Positions 41,102 through 50,417 of a DNA stretch of 64,000 nucleotides are shown here, piece by piece; positions within the stretch are counted from its first letter, which is position 1, and every line of letters begins with the position of its first letter. A program made the position numbers and the translations under genes. Source of the stretch: Nitzschia sp. DOCU1. Taxonomy: Eukaryota; Bacillariophyta; Bacillariophyceae; Bacillariales; Bacillariaceae. The stretch spans positions 2,447,534 through 2,511,533 of the forward strand of contig OX595986.1 in NCBI GenBank assembly GCA_951394045.1, given 5' to 3'. A model generated the notes under the pieces. The model made no database searches, had not been told where the DNA came from, and saw only the letters and a list, made by a program, of their open reading frames with translations.

Positions 41102-43261
41102 ATGGTCCGTTTTGCTGAAGCCGCTGCCTCGCTAGCCGAGGCACCCACCACTTACCATTCCCTCTACGAGAACGTCGACTGGCGTCATGCTCGTTTTGGG
41201 GAGCAAGCCGAAGTGTACAAGTTGTTCGCTACTGCGGACGAGACCACTTGGAAAACCGGCGCCGCCTTGTACGATGAAGTCAAGCGAACTTGGGACGAGA
41301 TGCCCCACGTGTACGTTTCCGTCTCGAAGGACACCGCACCTGTCGTGTTCTATCACCGCGCCATGGTCTTTCCCCAAGCACTCGGGAATCCCAACGCACG
41401 CGAATGGCATGACAAGGTCGTCATGTTCAAGATGGATGTCGTTGGTGCACAAGTCCCCCAAGCCGTGTACTTGCCAGCTAAGATCTTCGATGTTCTCCCC
41501 GGCGACGTCAAGGTCCACCCGTGGGCGAACTACGTGTTGCATTACACTAGCAACGATGGTGCGGATGACCCGTTGGAAAGTGTCCCCAACGACGCACCTG
41601 CCGGTGTCTTCGACACGGTGAGGGTCCGTCACGGAATGTACCTACCTCCACAAGTCGCGGCGCACCTCTGCCGCTCCGACGTCAAGGTGGGACAGCTGAT
41701 CGTCAAGCTCGAGGCTTATCTCCAAACCTTGAGTGAAGCACAGCACGAAGACTTCGAGCCCATCAAGAACTGGCTACGGGTTGTTGGAACCGCCGGCGGC
41801 CGAGTCAGGGTAGAACGCTCCACGCTACCTGCGCCGGTCAACATGGACGCTGAACTCATGAATCGGTTGGTTGTTGTCGTGAAGTCGGACCTGCCCGCAT
41901 GGAATCAACCCCCGGTCGCGCCTGCGCCCAGTACTGGAGAGCGTGGCCCCGCCGCTGGAAATGACACCAGCCTCGAGATGATGCGTATCTGGGCCGAGAT
42001 CATGGCCGCACAGCAACCTCAAGGACGCACCGAAGAAAGCGACAGTTCCAAAAAACCCAGCTCCAAGTGGAAGCTCACCCACGAGACACTCTTGCGTTTG
42101 ACTCGCTGTGACACGGAGGAGCAACTACCGAGCCTCTACGGGGCGATGGCGAACGCCGGCAAGAGCGAGAAGCTAGCCGTTCTCCAAGCGCTCTTCGACA
42201 CCACTGCCAACGAACTTCACTACGAGACTCCGCTGGCAACTACCGAGATTTGGGGCACTCTGGAGCGCCTCGAGTTTCGCGCCCCCACGGACTATGTGCC
42301 CAAGCGGGGTATCAATCCCTTCCTCGTCCTCGCCGGTGACGAACGCGGAACCCAAGCTCGCCGTTTGTTGGAAGAGCAACAGATGTTGCTCGAAGGCGGC
42401 GCCAACGCTGCCCAGCTCAGCGACGTAAGAGAGCTACAGAGGGCCAAGACTATCCTCTTCCCCACTAGCGAGAGAGCCGCACGCAAGACACTCGAAGCCT
42501 TCGCCGTTCTGCTAGCTGTGGTGGCGGGGAGAAATTCCGCCATCTTCCAAACCTTCAATCGCGAGATTGTGGAGGGATGGAGAGGCGTGGAAAATCGTCT
42601 AGGAGACCTGGATGGGGATCATGGCGGTAAGGGCTTGATTTATGTCAAGTACCTCTGCGCCATCCGCAGCGAACTCCAAGATTACTGGGAGCGCTGTGTT
42701 GCAACCCCTAGAGGCCACGTCGATGTCCCAAGGTTCTTCGACCTCCAGAGCAACATACGACGCCTGGCATGGACGCCTCCTACGTTGCCGCTTGCCTACC
42801 GTCCAGCCGGTTCTGGCCTGGCCCAAGGCCCAGGAACCCCGGCCCCGGGCCGCGCGGGGGGAACGCGTTCCAATCCCGTATCGGTGGCCACCTCGCCGGC
42901 CAACAGTGTTATCTCGGTCCCCCCTTCGCCTAATACCCAGACTGAGGCGAAGAACAACGCCGTCGACCCCGAAGTAAAGGCACTCGGCGATACTTTCGGC
43001 ACCATTAAGAAGTTTCTCCGAGCCATCGCCCCGGCGGGCGCAGCCGAGGCGGAGCCACCTCGATTGTCCAACGGCAAGGTCGCTTGTCTCTCGTGGCACG
43101 TAAGGGGACAGTGCTTCACTGGCTGCGGACGTGCGGCAAGCCACGCACCCCTCACGGCGGGAGACAAGGCCACTCTCAAGGGCTGGATCGAAGCCGGCCT
43201 GGCTACCCGCGCCGCGAGGGAAGAAAGTAGAGGAACGGCTACTACTGGAGCTAGTGCGTGA
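41102..43261 (+). CDS. Gag-like protein of the YR retrotransposon
   Basis: A 719-residue protein beginning six bases after repeat A1 and ending at TGA 43259-43261. No close family is recognised for the first ~600 residues, which are largely helical and followed by a Pro/Gly/Ser-rich linker. Near the C-terminus is CLSWHVRGQCFTGCGRAASH, a C-x8-C-x3-C-x5-H arrangement that could bind zinc and nucleic acid like a nucleocapsid finger. Position before RT and this finger support a Gag role (inference). The reading frame continues without another stop past the TGA into the RT frame. Confidence 0.7.
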   Translation: MVRFAEAAASLAEAPTTYHSLYENVDWRHARFGEQAEVYKLFATADETTWKTGAALYDEVKRTWDEMPHVYVSVSKDTAPVVFYHRAMVFPQALGNPNAREWHDKVVMFKMDVVGAQVPQAVYLPAKIFDVLPGDVKVHPWANYVLHYTSNDGADDPLESVPNDAPAGVFDTVRVRHGMYLPPQVAAHLCRSDVKVGQLIVKLEAYLQTLSEAQHEDFEPIKNWLRVVGTAGGRVRVERSTLPAPVNMDAELMNRLVVVVKSDLPAWNQPPVAPAPSTGERGPAAGNDTSLEMMRIWAEIMAAQQPQGRTEESDSSKKPSSKWKLTHETLLRLTRCDTEEQLPSLYGAMANAGKSEKLAVLQALFDTTANELHYETPLATTEIWGTLERLEFRAPTDYVPKRGINPFLVLAGDERGTQARRLLEEQQMLLEGGANAAQLSDVRELQRAKTILFPTSERAARKTLEAFAVLLAVVAGRNSAIFQTFNREIVEGWRGVENRLGDLDGDHGGKGLIYVKYLCAIRSELQDYWERCVATPRGHVDVPRFFDLQSNIRRLAWTPPTLPLAYRPAGSGLAQGPGTPAPGRAGGTRSNPVSVATSPANSVISVPPSPNTQTEAKNNAVDPEVKALGDTFGTIKKFLRAIAPAGAAEAEPPRLSNGKVACLSWHVRGQCFTGCGRAASHAPLTAGDKATLKGWIEAGLATRAAREESRGTATTGASA

Positions 43262-43303
43262 GAAGGCGGTCGAACGGTAGCACCTACGCTGGTAGGTACC
43301 GCC
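43259..43303 (+). promoter_or_regulatory. Possible stop-codon readthrough signal (TGA plus hairpin)
   Basis: The Gag TGA is followed after three bases by GGCGGT (43265-43270), which can pair with ACCGCC (43298-43303). Inside, ACCTAC (43282-43287) pairs with GTAGGT (43292-43297) around a GCTG loop. The two helices stack on the 3' side, with an 11-nt bulge on the 5' side. The RT frame is in the same register, with 49 open codons between the TGA and 43409. The role is inferred from layout. Confidence 0.55.
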
Positions 43304-45916
43304 GCTTGCAGACCACCCAATCAACATACACACACTAACTCCACGAACACAGCTATCATTAGTAGCTATGTAAATGAACTAGGTGAGTATGTTGATCGGG
43401 CTACACCATTGTATACCGAACATGGCTGGCATCGGGCATGCAACGAAATGCGCGGCCGGTCGGACATTCAAAGTACGGTCAAGACGCTCCCCCACCCGGC
43501 AGCTCCGCTGCTCGAAAGAATCCGACGAAACGGCGTACCCGTCACAGTGCAGACGGCGCCGTGGAGTCTCGACACACTGGACTCCCGCTTACTACGGGGG
43601 CCACATCGGTCCGCACTAGATCATACCGACTTCTTACGGGAAGAATTCACAGACTTCTGCAAAAAAGGTTTCTGGATGATTCTACCGTACAGGTTGGTCA
43701 AGAACGAACCGGGTCTACGGTTATCACCGCTTGGAGTCGTACCGCAACGAGAGCGGAGACCCCGCATCATAGTAGACTACAGTTACTACGGTCTCAACGA
43801 CGAGACCCTTAAGCAGTCGCCACAAGAGGCAATGCAATTTGGAAAGGCACAAGAGCGACTGACCGATCACGTCGCGTTCGCTGACCCTGCCTTCGGCCCC
43901 GTGTTTGGCTACAAGATTGACATATCGGACGGTTTCTACCGTATACCGGTGGCTAACACGGGCTCTATCAAGTTGGGAGTGTTATTGCCCCCCGGCGTAA
44001 TTGGAGATGAGCCTATGGTCGCGTTTCCCTTAACACTACCGATGGGATGGACCGAATCACCGCCTTGGTTCAGCTCTTTCACAGAAACAGCATGCGATCT
44101 GGCAAATTCCGAATTACGAAACGGGAAACGCTACCCTCCTCACCCATTGGAGTACCAAGCGAACGACGAGCTCGGTGAAGACGATTACCCCCAACGAAAG
44201 GTCTCCAGGTCGCAACGACCTCTGCTTCGACGGAGGCCGCTAGCTACAGTGGACGTTTTCGTGGACGATTTTTGCGGCGTAGGCCAGGACCACCCGAGCA
44301 ACCCGATCCAAAATCAACGTCGTACGGTACTACATTGTATCGATAAATTGTTTAGGCCGAATGACAATCGGGACCCTCCCTTTCGAAAGGAGCCAATCTC
44401 CCAGAGCAAGCTAGACAAGGGAGATGCGGCGACGCAAACAAAGAAGCGATTTTTGGGGTGGGATTTTGGGACCAAATCCAAGACACTACAAAAGGCCGAG
44501 CACCGACGAGAAAAGGCACTAGCCGCCATCGACGAAGCCATCCATTCCAAGCGAGTTAGTCACAAAAAATGGGACAGTCTCACTGGCCAACTCCAGAGCC
44601 TGGTCCCAGGTATGCCCGGAGCGCTTGGTCAATTTTCGCTCCTAAGAGCAGCACGACACAACGGCGACGACGCCCGAGTCCGAGTGACGGAACCGGTGAA
44701 GGAACAACTCCTAACCTTTCGAGACCTTCTCGGCGATCCTGAGCCCACGTTACTCAAAGAACTAGTCCCTGGAGTGCCAAAAGACATCGGCGCCAGCGAC
44801 GCCGCCAAGACAGGTATGGGAGGCGTATGGTTCACCGCCGACGGGAAGGCCCTCTTGTGGAGACAACCCTTTCCAATCGCGGTTCAAAAACGTTTGGTAT
44901 CTAGCAAAAACCCCCGAGGTACAATATCGATATCTGACCTGGAAACTGCCGCCACGATCGCGCACCAAGCCGTTCGTGCGCAAGAAAGCGATATCTATGG
45001 CGAGACGCTGCACAGCCTGGCAGACAATACTAATGCGGTTGTCTGGAGAGTAAAAGGCTCAACCACGACTACAAAACCAGCTGCCTATTTGTTACGGCAA
45101 GCTGCTCTCCTAACTAGACAGCACCGAGCCGTCTTCACGTGGAACCACATCGCTGGAGACGACAATCGCATGGCCGACGATGCCAGCCGCCTATGGGAGT
45201 ACGGTGACGATGCACTACTAACCTATTTTAATTCTACCTACCCACAGGCGACCTCCTGGAAACTTTGCCCGGTCCCGAAAGAATGGAACTCGAGGCTGAT
45301 ATCCGCCTTGTTGCAGAAGAGGTACAACGAGGCGTCACTACTCGACGTTCCCAGGCGCAGCGGACCCACTGGGAACAATGGACAGAATTCTGCGACCGGC
45401 ACGGCCTCGACCACATGCTGGCCAACAGAAATGACCCGGTCCCAATTCTCCAAATCTTCATGCGCCGCTTCCGAGACGGTAGAACGGCACCCTCTGGGCA
45501 GCCGGTCCGCGCTCGAACAGCGGAAGATGCCCTACGCCAGGTGGCACAGACGATGGCCACACTGGGGTCCCCGGACCCAAGGAAGAACACCGCGGGCCGC
45601 ATCGACCACCGAATCACCCAACAACTCGCCTCCTGGAAGAAATTGGACCCACCATCGCGAAGAAAAAAGCCAGTTCCAAGAGCCGTCCTTGACGACCTCA
45701 CAGACGCCGCATGGGCCTCACAACGCCTGCACCACCAAGTGGGCTTCGACCTTCTATGGATCGGCATCCACTGGCTGCTTCGGCCCAGCGAGTACCTCCG
45801 GACGACCCACAAGGACCAACGACCCTTTCGCCTCCGCGACGTCGCATTCAAAATTCCAGGCGGGAGAACGAAGCCTGCAACCACCATTCCGCTGGACGAA
45901 CTCCCACAGGCCGTAA
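43262..45916 (+). CDS. Reverse transcriptase/RNase H of the YR retrotransposon
   Basis: The frame is open from immediately after the Gag TGA. The first in-frame ATG is not until 43448, so expression by readthrough is likely, though ATG start cannot be excluded. RT features: RPRIIVDYSYYGLN, GYKIDISDGFYRIPV, LPMGWTESPPWFSS, and the catalytic motif FVDDFCG (VDD where most elements have YxDD). RNase H-like: GASDAAKTGMGGVWF, then DLETAA, LADNTNAVVW and DDNRMADDASRLW. Recognisable homology ends near 45320. The frame then runs on to 45916 over the recombinase gene in another register and is probably not functional there. The overlap of RT and recombinase frames is usual in DIRS-order elements. Confidence 0.85.
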   Translation, partial: EGGRTVAPTLVGTAACRPPNQHTHTNSTNTAIISSYVNELGEYVDRATPLYTEHGWHRACNEMRGRSDIQSTVKTLPHPAAPLLERIRRNGVPVTVQTAPWSLDTLDSRLLRGPHRSALDHTDFLREEFTDFCKKGFWMILPYRLVKNEPGLRLSPLGVVPQRERRPRIIVDYSYYGLNDETLKQSPQEAMQFGKAQERLTDHVAFADPAFGPVFGYKIDISDGFYRIPVANTGSIKLGVLLPPGVIGDEPMVAFPLTLPMGWTESPPWFSSFTETACDLANSELRNGKRYPPHPLEYQANDELGEDDYPQRKVSRSQRPLLRRRPLATVDVFVDDFCGVGQDHPSNPIQNQRRTVLHCIDKLFRPNDNRDPPFRKEPISQSKLDKGDAATQTKKRFLGWDFGTKSKTLQKAEHRREKALAAIDEAIHSKRVSHKKWDSLTGQLQSLVPGMPGALGQFSLLRAARHNGDDARVRVTEPVKEQLLTFRDLLGDPEPTLLKELVPGVPKDIGASDAAKTGMGGVWFTADGKALLWRQPFPIAVQKRLVSSKNPRGTISISDLETAATIAHQAVRAQESDIYGETLHSLADNTNAVVWRVKGSTTTTKPAAYLLRQAALLTRQHRAVFTWNHIAGDDNRMADDASRLWEYGDDALLTYFNSTYPQATSWKLCPVPKEWNSRLISALLQKRYNEASLLDVPRRSGPTGNNGQNSATGTASTTCWPTEMTRSQFSKSSCAASETVERHPLGSRSALEQRKMPYARWHRRWPHWGPRTQGRTPRAASTTESPNNSPPGRNWTHHREEKSQFQEPSLTTSQTPHGPHNACTTKWASTFYGSASTGCFGPASTSGRPTRTNDPFASATSHSKFQAGERSLQPPFRWTNSHRP

Positions 45917-46350
45917 AGGCCAACCTTCACTTCGAACTCCAAAAGAATGGAGTAATGGGAGAGGACATCTGGGCGTCCACAACAACTGACCCCAAACGTT
46001 GCCCAGTCCAAGCCCTGATCCGAAGAGTGCAACATTTGAGATCCAAAAATGCGGATGCCGACACCCCGTTGCATCGTTTCTTTGATCCCTCGGGCCGGGC
46101 CCGCTCGATCACCGACGCACAAATGACCGCCCTGCTCCGCATTTACGCGCAGGCCCGCAACCTCGACGTGGACGTCTCCATTGGCACCATCCGCGCTACT
46201 GCTGCCACCGCCCTACTAAACGCTCAAGTCGACGTCACCTTGATCAAACTAGTAGGTCGCTGGCGCTCTGACGAAGTCATGCGCTACTTCCACACTCAAG
46301 CGGACACTACGGATCCACTTGCCCCTGCAATTCTTGCACACCTCCACTAA
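45283..46350 (+). CDS. Tyrosine recombinase of the YR retrotransposon
   Basis: A 355-residue protein from the first ATG at 45283, overlapping the end of the RT frame in a different register. The N-terminal half is helical, like the core-binding domain of phage-type integrases. The catalytic domain shows the first Arg in LLRPSEYL, the second Arg in GTIRATAATALL, the Trp in LVGRWRSDEV and the nucleophile Tyr in MRYFHTQ. The His of the usual HxxR box is Gly here. Such enzymes insert circular DNA copies without target duplication, which agrees with the junctions. The missing His is a known variable position but should be checked. Confidence 0.83.
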   Translation: MELEADIRLVAEEVQRGVTTRRSQAQRTHWEQWTEFCDRHGLDHMLANRNDPVPILQIFMRRFRDGRTAPSGQPVRARTAEDALRQVAQTMATLGSPDPRKNTAGRIDHRITQQLASWKKLDPPSRRKKPVPRAVLDDLTDAAWASQRLHHQVGFDLLWIGIHWLLRPSEYLRTTHKDQRPFRLRDVAFKIPGGRTKPATTIPLDELPQAVKANLHFELQKNGVMGEDIWASTTTDPKRCPVQALIRRVQHLRSKNADADTPLHRFFDPSGRARSITDAQMTALLRIYAQARNLDVDVSIGTIRATAATALLNAQVDVTLIKLVGRWRSDEVMRYFHTQADTTDPLAPAILAHLH

Positions 46351-46382
46351 CCCCAACCACCGCCCTGCCTATGGCCTTGATG

Positions 46383-46520
46383 GAGAAATATTTACTCGAA
46401 GGGGTCGAACCGCGCGCGGAAACCCACTTCTAGTAAACACGTCAATTGCCAACAGACAGACAATAGACTCGTAGCGGTTCCTAGAGCGAGCTGCCGGAAG
46501 AAATGGAGGCGGCTCGCTAC
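46383..46520 (+). repeat. Split direct repeat B1
   Basis: 138 bp from GAGAAATATTTACTCG to GGCTCGCTAC, identical to B2. Its end abuts A2 directly; the CTAC/TAGTAACC junction is the expected circle junction. Confidence 0.93.
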
Positions 46521-46755
46521 TAGTAACCGCGGAGAGAACGAACGGCGAACGGACCGGGGAACCCGGATCGAATTTCGAACTACCTTTCTACCGACCTACT
46601 AAAAGGAAGAAAGGTAGGAGAAGAAAAGGACGATACTACGTGTTGAACGACAACAGCCATAAACTTTTTCTTCTTGCTATCGATAGCAAGAACTGAGAAG
46701 AGAGGCTTGCTTTCAAGCTGACCCTAGCAGAGAGATAGTTTACGATTGATTAACC
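46521..46755 (+). repeat. Split direct repeat A2
   Basis: 235 bp, identical to A1, including the 22-bp palindrome (46671-46692). Separated from B2 by 17 bp. Confidence 0.93.
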
Positions 46756-46772
46756 CACCGCGCCCACCCTTT

Positions 46773-46910
46773 GAGAAATATTTACTCGAAGGGGTCGAAC
46801 CGCGCGCGGAAACCCACTTCTAGTAAACACGTCAATTGCCAACAGACAGACAATAGACTCGTAGCGGTTCCTAGAGCGAGCTGCCGGAAGAAATGGAGGC
46901 GGCTCGCTAC
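46773..46910 (+). repeat. Split direct repeat B2
   Basis: 138 bp, identical to B1, ending CGCTAC at the right junction with host sequence AAATTGGCG. Confidence 0.93.
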
Positions 46911-47118
46911 AAATTGGCGAAATGAAAATCGCACTCTTGGCACGTTAACCCACCTGCGATCATTTCCATGACTCACGACGCGATCACATCGTCTCCTACA
47001 GTAGGGGCAAGATTGGAAAATTCGGAAATGAAAAGCACACTCTTGGCATGATCATCCTCCTCCCATAAAAATATCTTCGGATCAAAACTAAAACGATTAC
47101 CAGTTCTCACAATAAAAG

Positions 47119-48520
47119 ATGAAATTCAGTGCTGCAACATTCGTGCTCTCCTCGTCCACGCTCTTCGGCGTTGCACTCAGTTCTTCGGATGGCGACGCCG
47201 GCGGACAATTCTACATGAAGCACAAACTTGGAAGCAACAAGGTCCAAAAAGATGGCGTTTCCGACAATGATCAGATTGGAGTCAAAATTGTTGGTGGCGA
47301 CGAGTCGCAAGTTGGTGAATTCCCCTATTACGGTACGTCAATGTTGAGCAAACAGAAGTCGCATTGCTTCTTCCACAACCTGAGACTCACAGGTTGCTCC
47401 ATCACACAACAACGACACAGTTGACATGCAAGGATGCGGTGGTACCTTGATTGCCCCCAATGTCATCTTGGGTGCCGCTCATTGTGGCTCATACCTCGGT
47501 CAAACGGTTTATGTCTCTGGATACGAGTCTAGCACTACCAACTACAATGCCGTCGCCGTGAAGGTTGTCGACGAAGCCATTCACCCGCAGTACAACTACG
47601 AATCCGACCAGAATGACTTTCACTTGTACTACTTGGAACAAGAGGTTTTCCCGAATTCTCAAATTACCCTAACACTCAACACCGATGGGGCAACGCCAGC
47701 TAATGGTCAAGACCTCACTGTGCTTGGACTTGGTACCCTGACTGAGGGAGGGGACACTCCAGATATTTTGAGAGACGTTGTTGTACCCACTGTAAGCAAC
47801 TCGTTCTGCAGCTCTGAACAGTCGTACGGAAACGCGTTCGATCCAGATGTGATGCTTTGCGCTGGTGAACCTGGTAAGGACTCCTGTCAAGGAGATTCTG
47901 GAGGTCCGATTGTCATCCGCGACAATAACAATCACGTCCTTGTTGGGGTTGTTTCTTGGGGAATCGGCTGCGGTGATGCCAACTTTCCTGGAATCTATGC
48001 CCGAGTCAGCAGTGCAATGGATTGGATCAAGAGTGTGGCATGTGATACCTGGAACAGCAATGGTAGCTTCTGTGGTAGTGGAGGCTCCTCGTCGGACTCA
48101 CCCAGCACTCCTTTTCCGACCGAAGAAGGCTCGTTCTCATTCACCAGCACTTCTTTTCCGACCGATGAAGGCTCGTTCTCATCCAGCACCCCTTCGCCGA
48201 GCGATGGAGGCTGTGTCGAATTGAAACTGGAATTCAAGACCGACAGCTGGCCCCAAGAAAACAGCTTCTCTGTGGTAAACGCCAACGGAGTCGTGATAGA
48301 GGGAGACAGTTTCGACGCAGAACGCGTGTACAACTATGATGCCTGCGTGCCGGAAGACATCTGCACTACCTTGAGTTTTTTCGACGACTATGGCGACGGT
48401 ATCCTTGGCGATGGATATCTTTTTGTCACTTTGAACCAAGTGGAAATTTTCAACAACTGGTACTTCGGCTCGGGCGTTCAATGGAAATTGGGAAACGGAT
48501 GTGAACGTTCATGGGAATAA
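47119..48520 (+). CDS. Secreted trypsin-like serine protease, copy 2
   Basis: Exons 47119-47332 and 47421-48520 with the same 88-nt intron as copy 1, giving about 437 residues. Signal peptide, K/IVGG activation site, His/Asp/Ser triad and trypsin-type Asp before the active site are all kept. The linker has gained a unit (PTEEGSFSFTSTSFPTDEG) compared with copy 1. The upstream promoter-side spacer is interrupted by the YR retroelement about 200 bp before the ATG; the TATA-like ATAAAAATAT (47065-47074) and the nearer promoter module are retained. It may have lost distal control elements. Confidence 0.9.
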
Positions 48521-48695
48521 TGAATTCAATCATAATAGAACCCTCCTCAATCTTTGTTGTGGATTCAACATTGTGTTCACCTGCAGACTCGTGGTGATCC
48601 GCATTGTCCGTACCCATTTCCCCGCTAATAATTCTTCAACTCTTACCGACGAGAGATCATCAGCATCATCACGTTGACGAAAGGAATCGAAGTCT

Positions 48696-50417
48696 CTAAA
48701 AACTTCGCTTGGCCTTGTTTGCGACGCTGGTTGATAGCAGGGACTCGTCACGCCACGCGCAAAACAGATTGATCGAGTCCGCTGGTATTTGTAGAAGTCG
48801 ACTGCAGTGTTGACATAGCAAGCGACGCTGTTGGTCGGTGATATGGCACGATGTTGACGTAATATACGCCACGGCGTGGGTCTTGCAGGCATCACACAGT
48901 GGAAGGTTGGATCCGGCAGTCCAGATATCATGTAGGATCGGATAAGAAGGGGATGACCGTCGTGTCCAGCGGCGATCGACGACAAAGACAGCCGTCTCCA
49001 CATCCCCATGACAGGCATGATAGTATCGATAGCCAAGACGCAAAGGGATATCTCCCAGTCGCGTATCTTGCATGGGCTTGACGGGGATCTTTTCCATCGA
49101 CGACATGCCCAAGTAGCCACGCCGCGCTGGATTCGGCTTTTCGCGTCCACCGTCAATCCAATCTAAAATAGGCTTCGTATAATCGACTGGACCGTGTGTG
49201 TAAAAAACATCTTCTAGAAAAAAGCACCCCGACGGCGTCTCTTCTTTTACACCATTGTCCCACAGGTCATCTTCGGCCAGCTGAACAAGGGCGCTGTGGA
49301 CATCTAACAGCGTTTGTTCGGCTAGGAACTCCAAGACGAGACGAAATGGGTCCGGATTTGGAATTCGTTTCACTTGGCGCCTCCAGCATTCCAAACGAAT
49401 CGTTGCCGTATCGGGGGAAGGTATATATCCATCACCATTGCGAGTGCTGGGCAGAAGAGGTGGCAAGCCGTGACGATCCGACATTCTCATCCGCAGCAAC
49501 ATGTGAGCATCCGGGTACTGGGGGCCTTTCATGGCCCCTATAACCTCTTTTTGATGTGCAATCGTATGCGACAATTGAGCTCCCGCTCTGGCCTGCTCTT
49601 CGAGCTGTTTTGTATTTGGCACTGACGCAAAGAGTTTCCACAATTCTCCTTCATAGGAAAGAGTATTGCTATGTGGACCATTTCTCAGCAAGCCCGTCAG
49701 AGATAGCACCCGATCCCCAGTCCTATCGTCTTCTGGTTCAGGCCCCAGAGTGGCGTAGTCAAAGTTGTAGGGCAATCGAAGGCGATCCTCCACGTATCTC
49801 CAACCAGTGGCCTTTTTCTTCCTGGGTTCTCCCTGAAATTGCACGTGTCGCTCGGATTCCTCCAATTCCTTCTTGGCTGATTGAACCACTTTGCGATCAT
49901 CCAGTCGCTTCCACTCGAGTTGAAACTCTTTCACGGCGCCTTCGACGAGATCACACGTGGGAGGCACTGCCACATCGCGACAGTCAAAGGGGTCATGCTC
50001 ACTTTCACCGTTGAAATTCAATACCGACGGCAACTGGATCTGCGACAACCGAATCAGACTCTCCCATTCCTTTGCAGTATCGTTGCATGACTCTCTTCGT
50101 TTCATTGTAGCCTTCACGGTACAACTACCATGACCATGATGCCCTACAAAACGCTGGCGAGAAAGATGTTTGGAAGTATGGCAGGTCTTCTTTGGGTTAA
50201 GGTGTTTCATCATAATGGTCGTCGTCGCAAAATGGAACGCTCGCGGATATTTGCGACTTTTCGTGTATTGATTGCCCGAATCCCGTGGTAGTCCCGACCT
50301 TGCGCGCTTGCGCGTCGCAACGCTGTCGATCGCGGCATCGTTTGGCATTTCTACATCAATAGCAATGGGACCATGCATCACCGAAAGAGTCGACGAGTTG
50401 TCTACGTGCATCAACAT
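48696..50417 (-). CDS. SNAPC3: snRNA-activating protein complex subunit 3 (SNAP50), copy 3
   Basis: A 573-residue protein that differs from copy 2 at very few positions (for example GDGYIPS here, GDGSIPS there). All the SNAPC3 motifs and finger Cys/His residues are present. Two near-identical full copies plus one deleted copy of a normally single-copy transcription factor subunit suggest recent duplication and possibly a dosage effect. Divergent from protease copy 3 with about 920 bp between starts. Confidence 0.85.
   Translation of the reverse strand: MLMHVDNSSTLSVMHGPIAIDVEMPNDAAIDSVATRKRARSGLPRDSGNQYTKSRKYPRAFHFATTTIMMKHLNPKKTCHTSKHLSRQRFVGHHGHGSCTVKATMKRRESCNDTAKEWESLIRLSQIQLPSVLNFNGESEHDPFDCRDVAVPPTCDLVEGAVKEFQLEWKRLDDRKVVQSAKKELEESERHVQFQGEPRKKKATGWRYVEDRLRLPYNFDYATLGPEPEDDRTGDRVLSLTGLLRNGPHSNTLSYEGELWKLFASVPNTKQLEEQARAGAQLSHTIAHQKEVIGAMKGPQYPDAHMLLRMRMSDRHGLPPLLPSTRNGDGYIPSPDTATIRLECWRRQVKRIPNPDPFRLVLEFLAEQTLLDVHSALVQLAEDDLWDNGVKEETPSGCFFLEDVFYTHGPVDYTKPILDWIDGGREKPNPARRGYLGMSSMEKIPVKPMQDTRLGDIPLRLGYRYYHACHGDVETAVFVVDRRWTRRSSPSYPILHDIWTAGSNLPLCDACKTHAVAYITSTSCHITDQQRRLLCQHCSRLLQIPADSINLFCAWRDESLLSTSVANKAKRSF

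Larger units (their letters stand above)
40862..46910 (+). mobile_element. Tyrosine-recombinase retrotransposon with split direct repeats (PAT/Ngaro-like layout)
   Basis: A 6049-bp element ordered A1 (235 bp), Gag-like frame, RT/RNase H frame, tyrosine recombinase frame, B1 (138 bp), A2 (235 bp), B2 (138 bp). A1 and A2, and B1 and B2, are identical by eye. It has no LTRs, no integrase and no target duplication. Target and element share the core CTAC at both outer junctions and at the B1/A2 junction, as expected if a circular intermediate recombined into the target. The empty site is visible in block copy 3 (51121-51131, GCGATCACTAC running straight into AAATTGG). A1-B1-A2-B2 split direct repeats are known from PAT, Ngaro and related DIRS-order elements. 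Confidence 0.9.
38365..48633. repeat. Tandem block copy 2, containing the tyrosine-recombinase retrotransposon
   Basis: Starts at the same transporter-tail breakpoint (TAATT then CTTCAACTCTTACC) and ends at the equivalent GCTAATAATT. It contains full-length SNAPC3, then the 6.05-kb retroelement in the promoter-side spacer, then protease copy 2. Without the retroelement it is about 4.22 kb, the same as copy 3. Confidence 0.88.

Noticed and set aside
45320..45916. Continuation of the RT frame over the recombinase gene as extra coding sequence
   Set aside because: No RT or RNase H features after about 45320, while the overlapping frame is clearly a recombinase.
40862..46910. Considered as an LTR retrotransposon
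   Set aside because: The repeats are split (A1...B1-A2-B2), there is no DDE integrase and no target duplication; a tyrosine recombinase is present.
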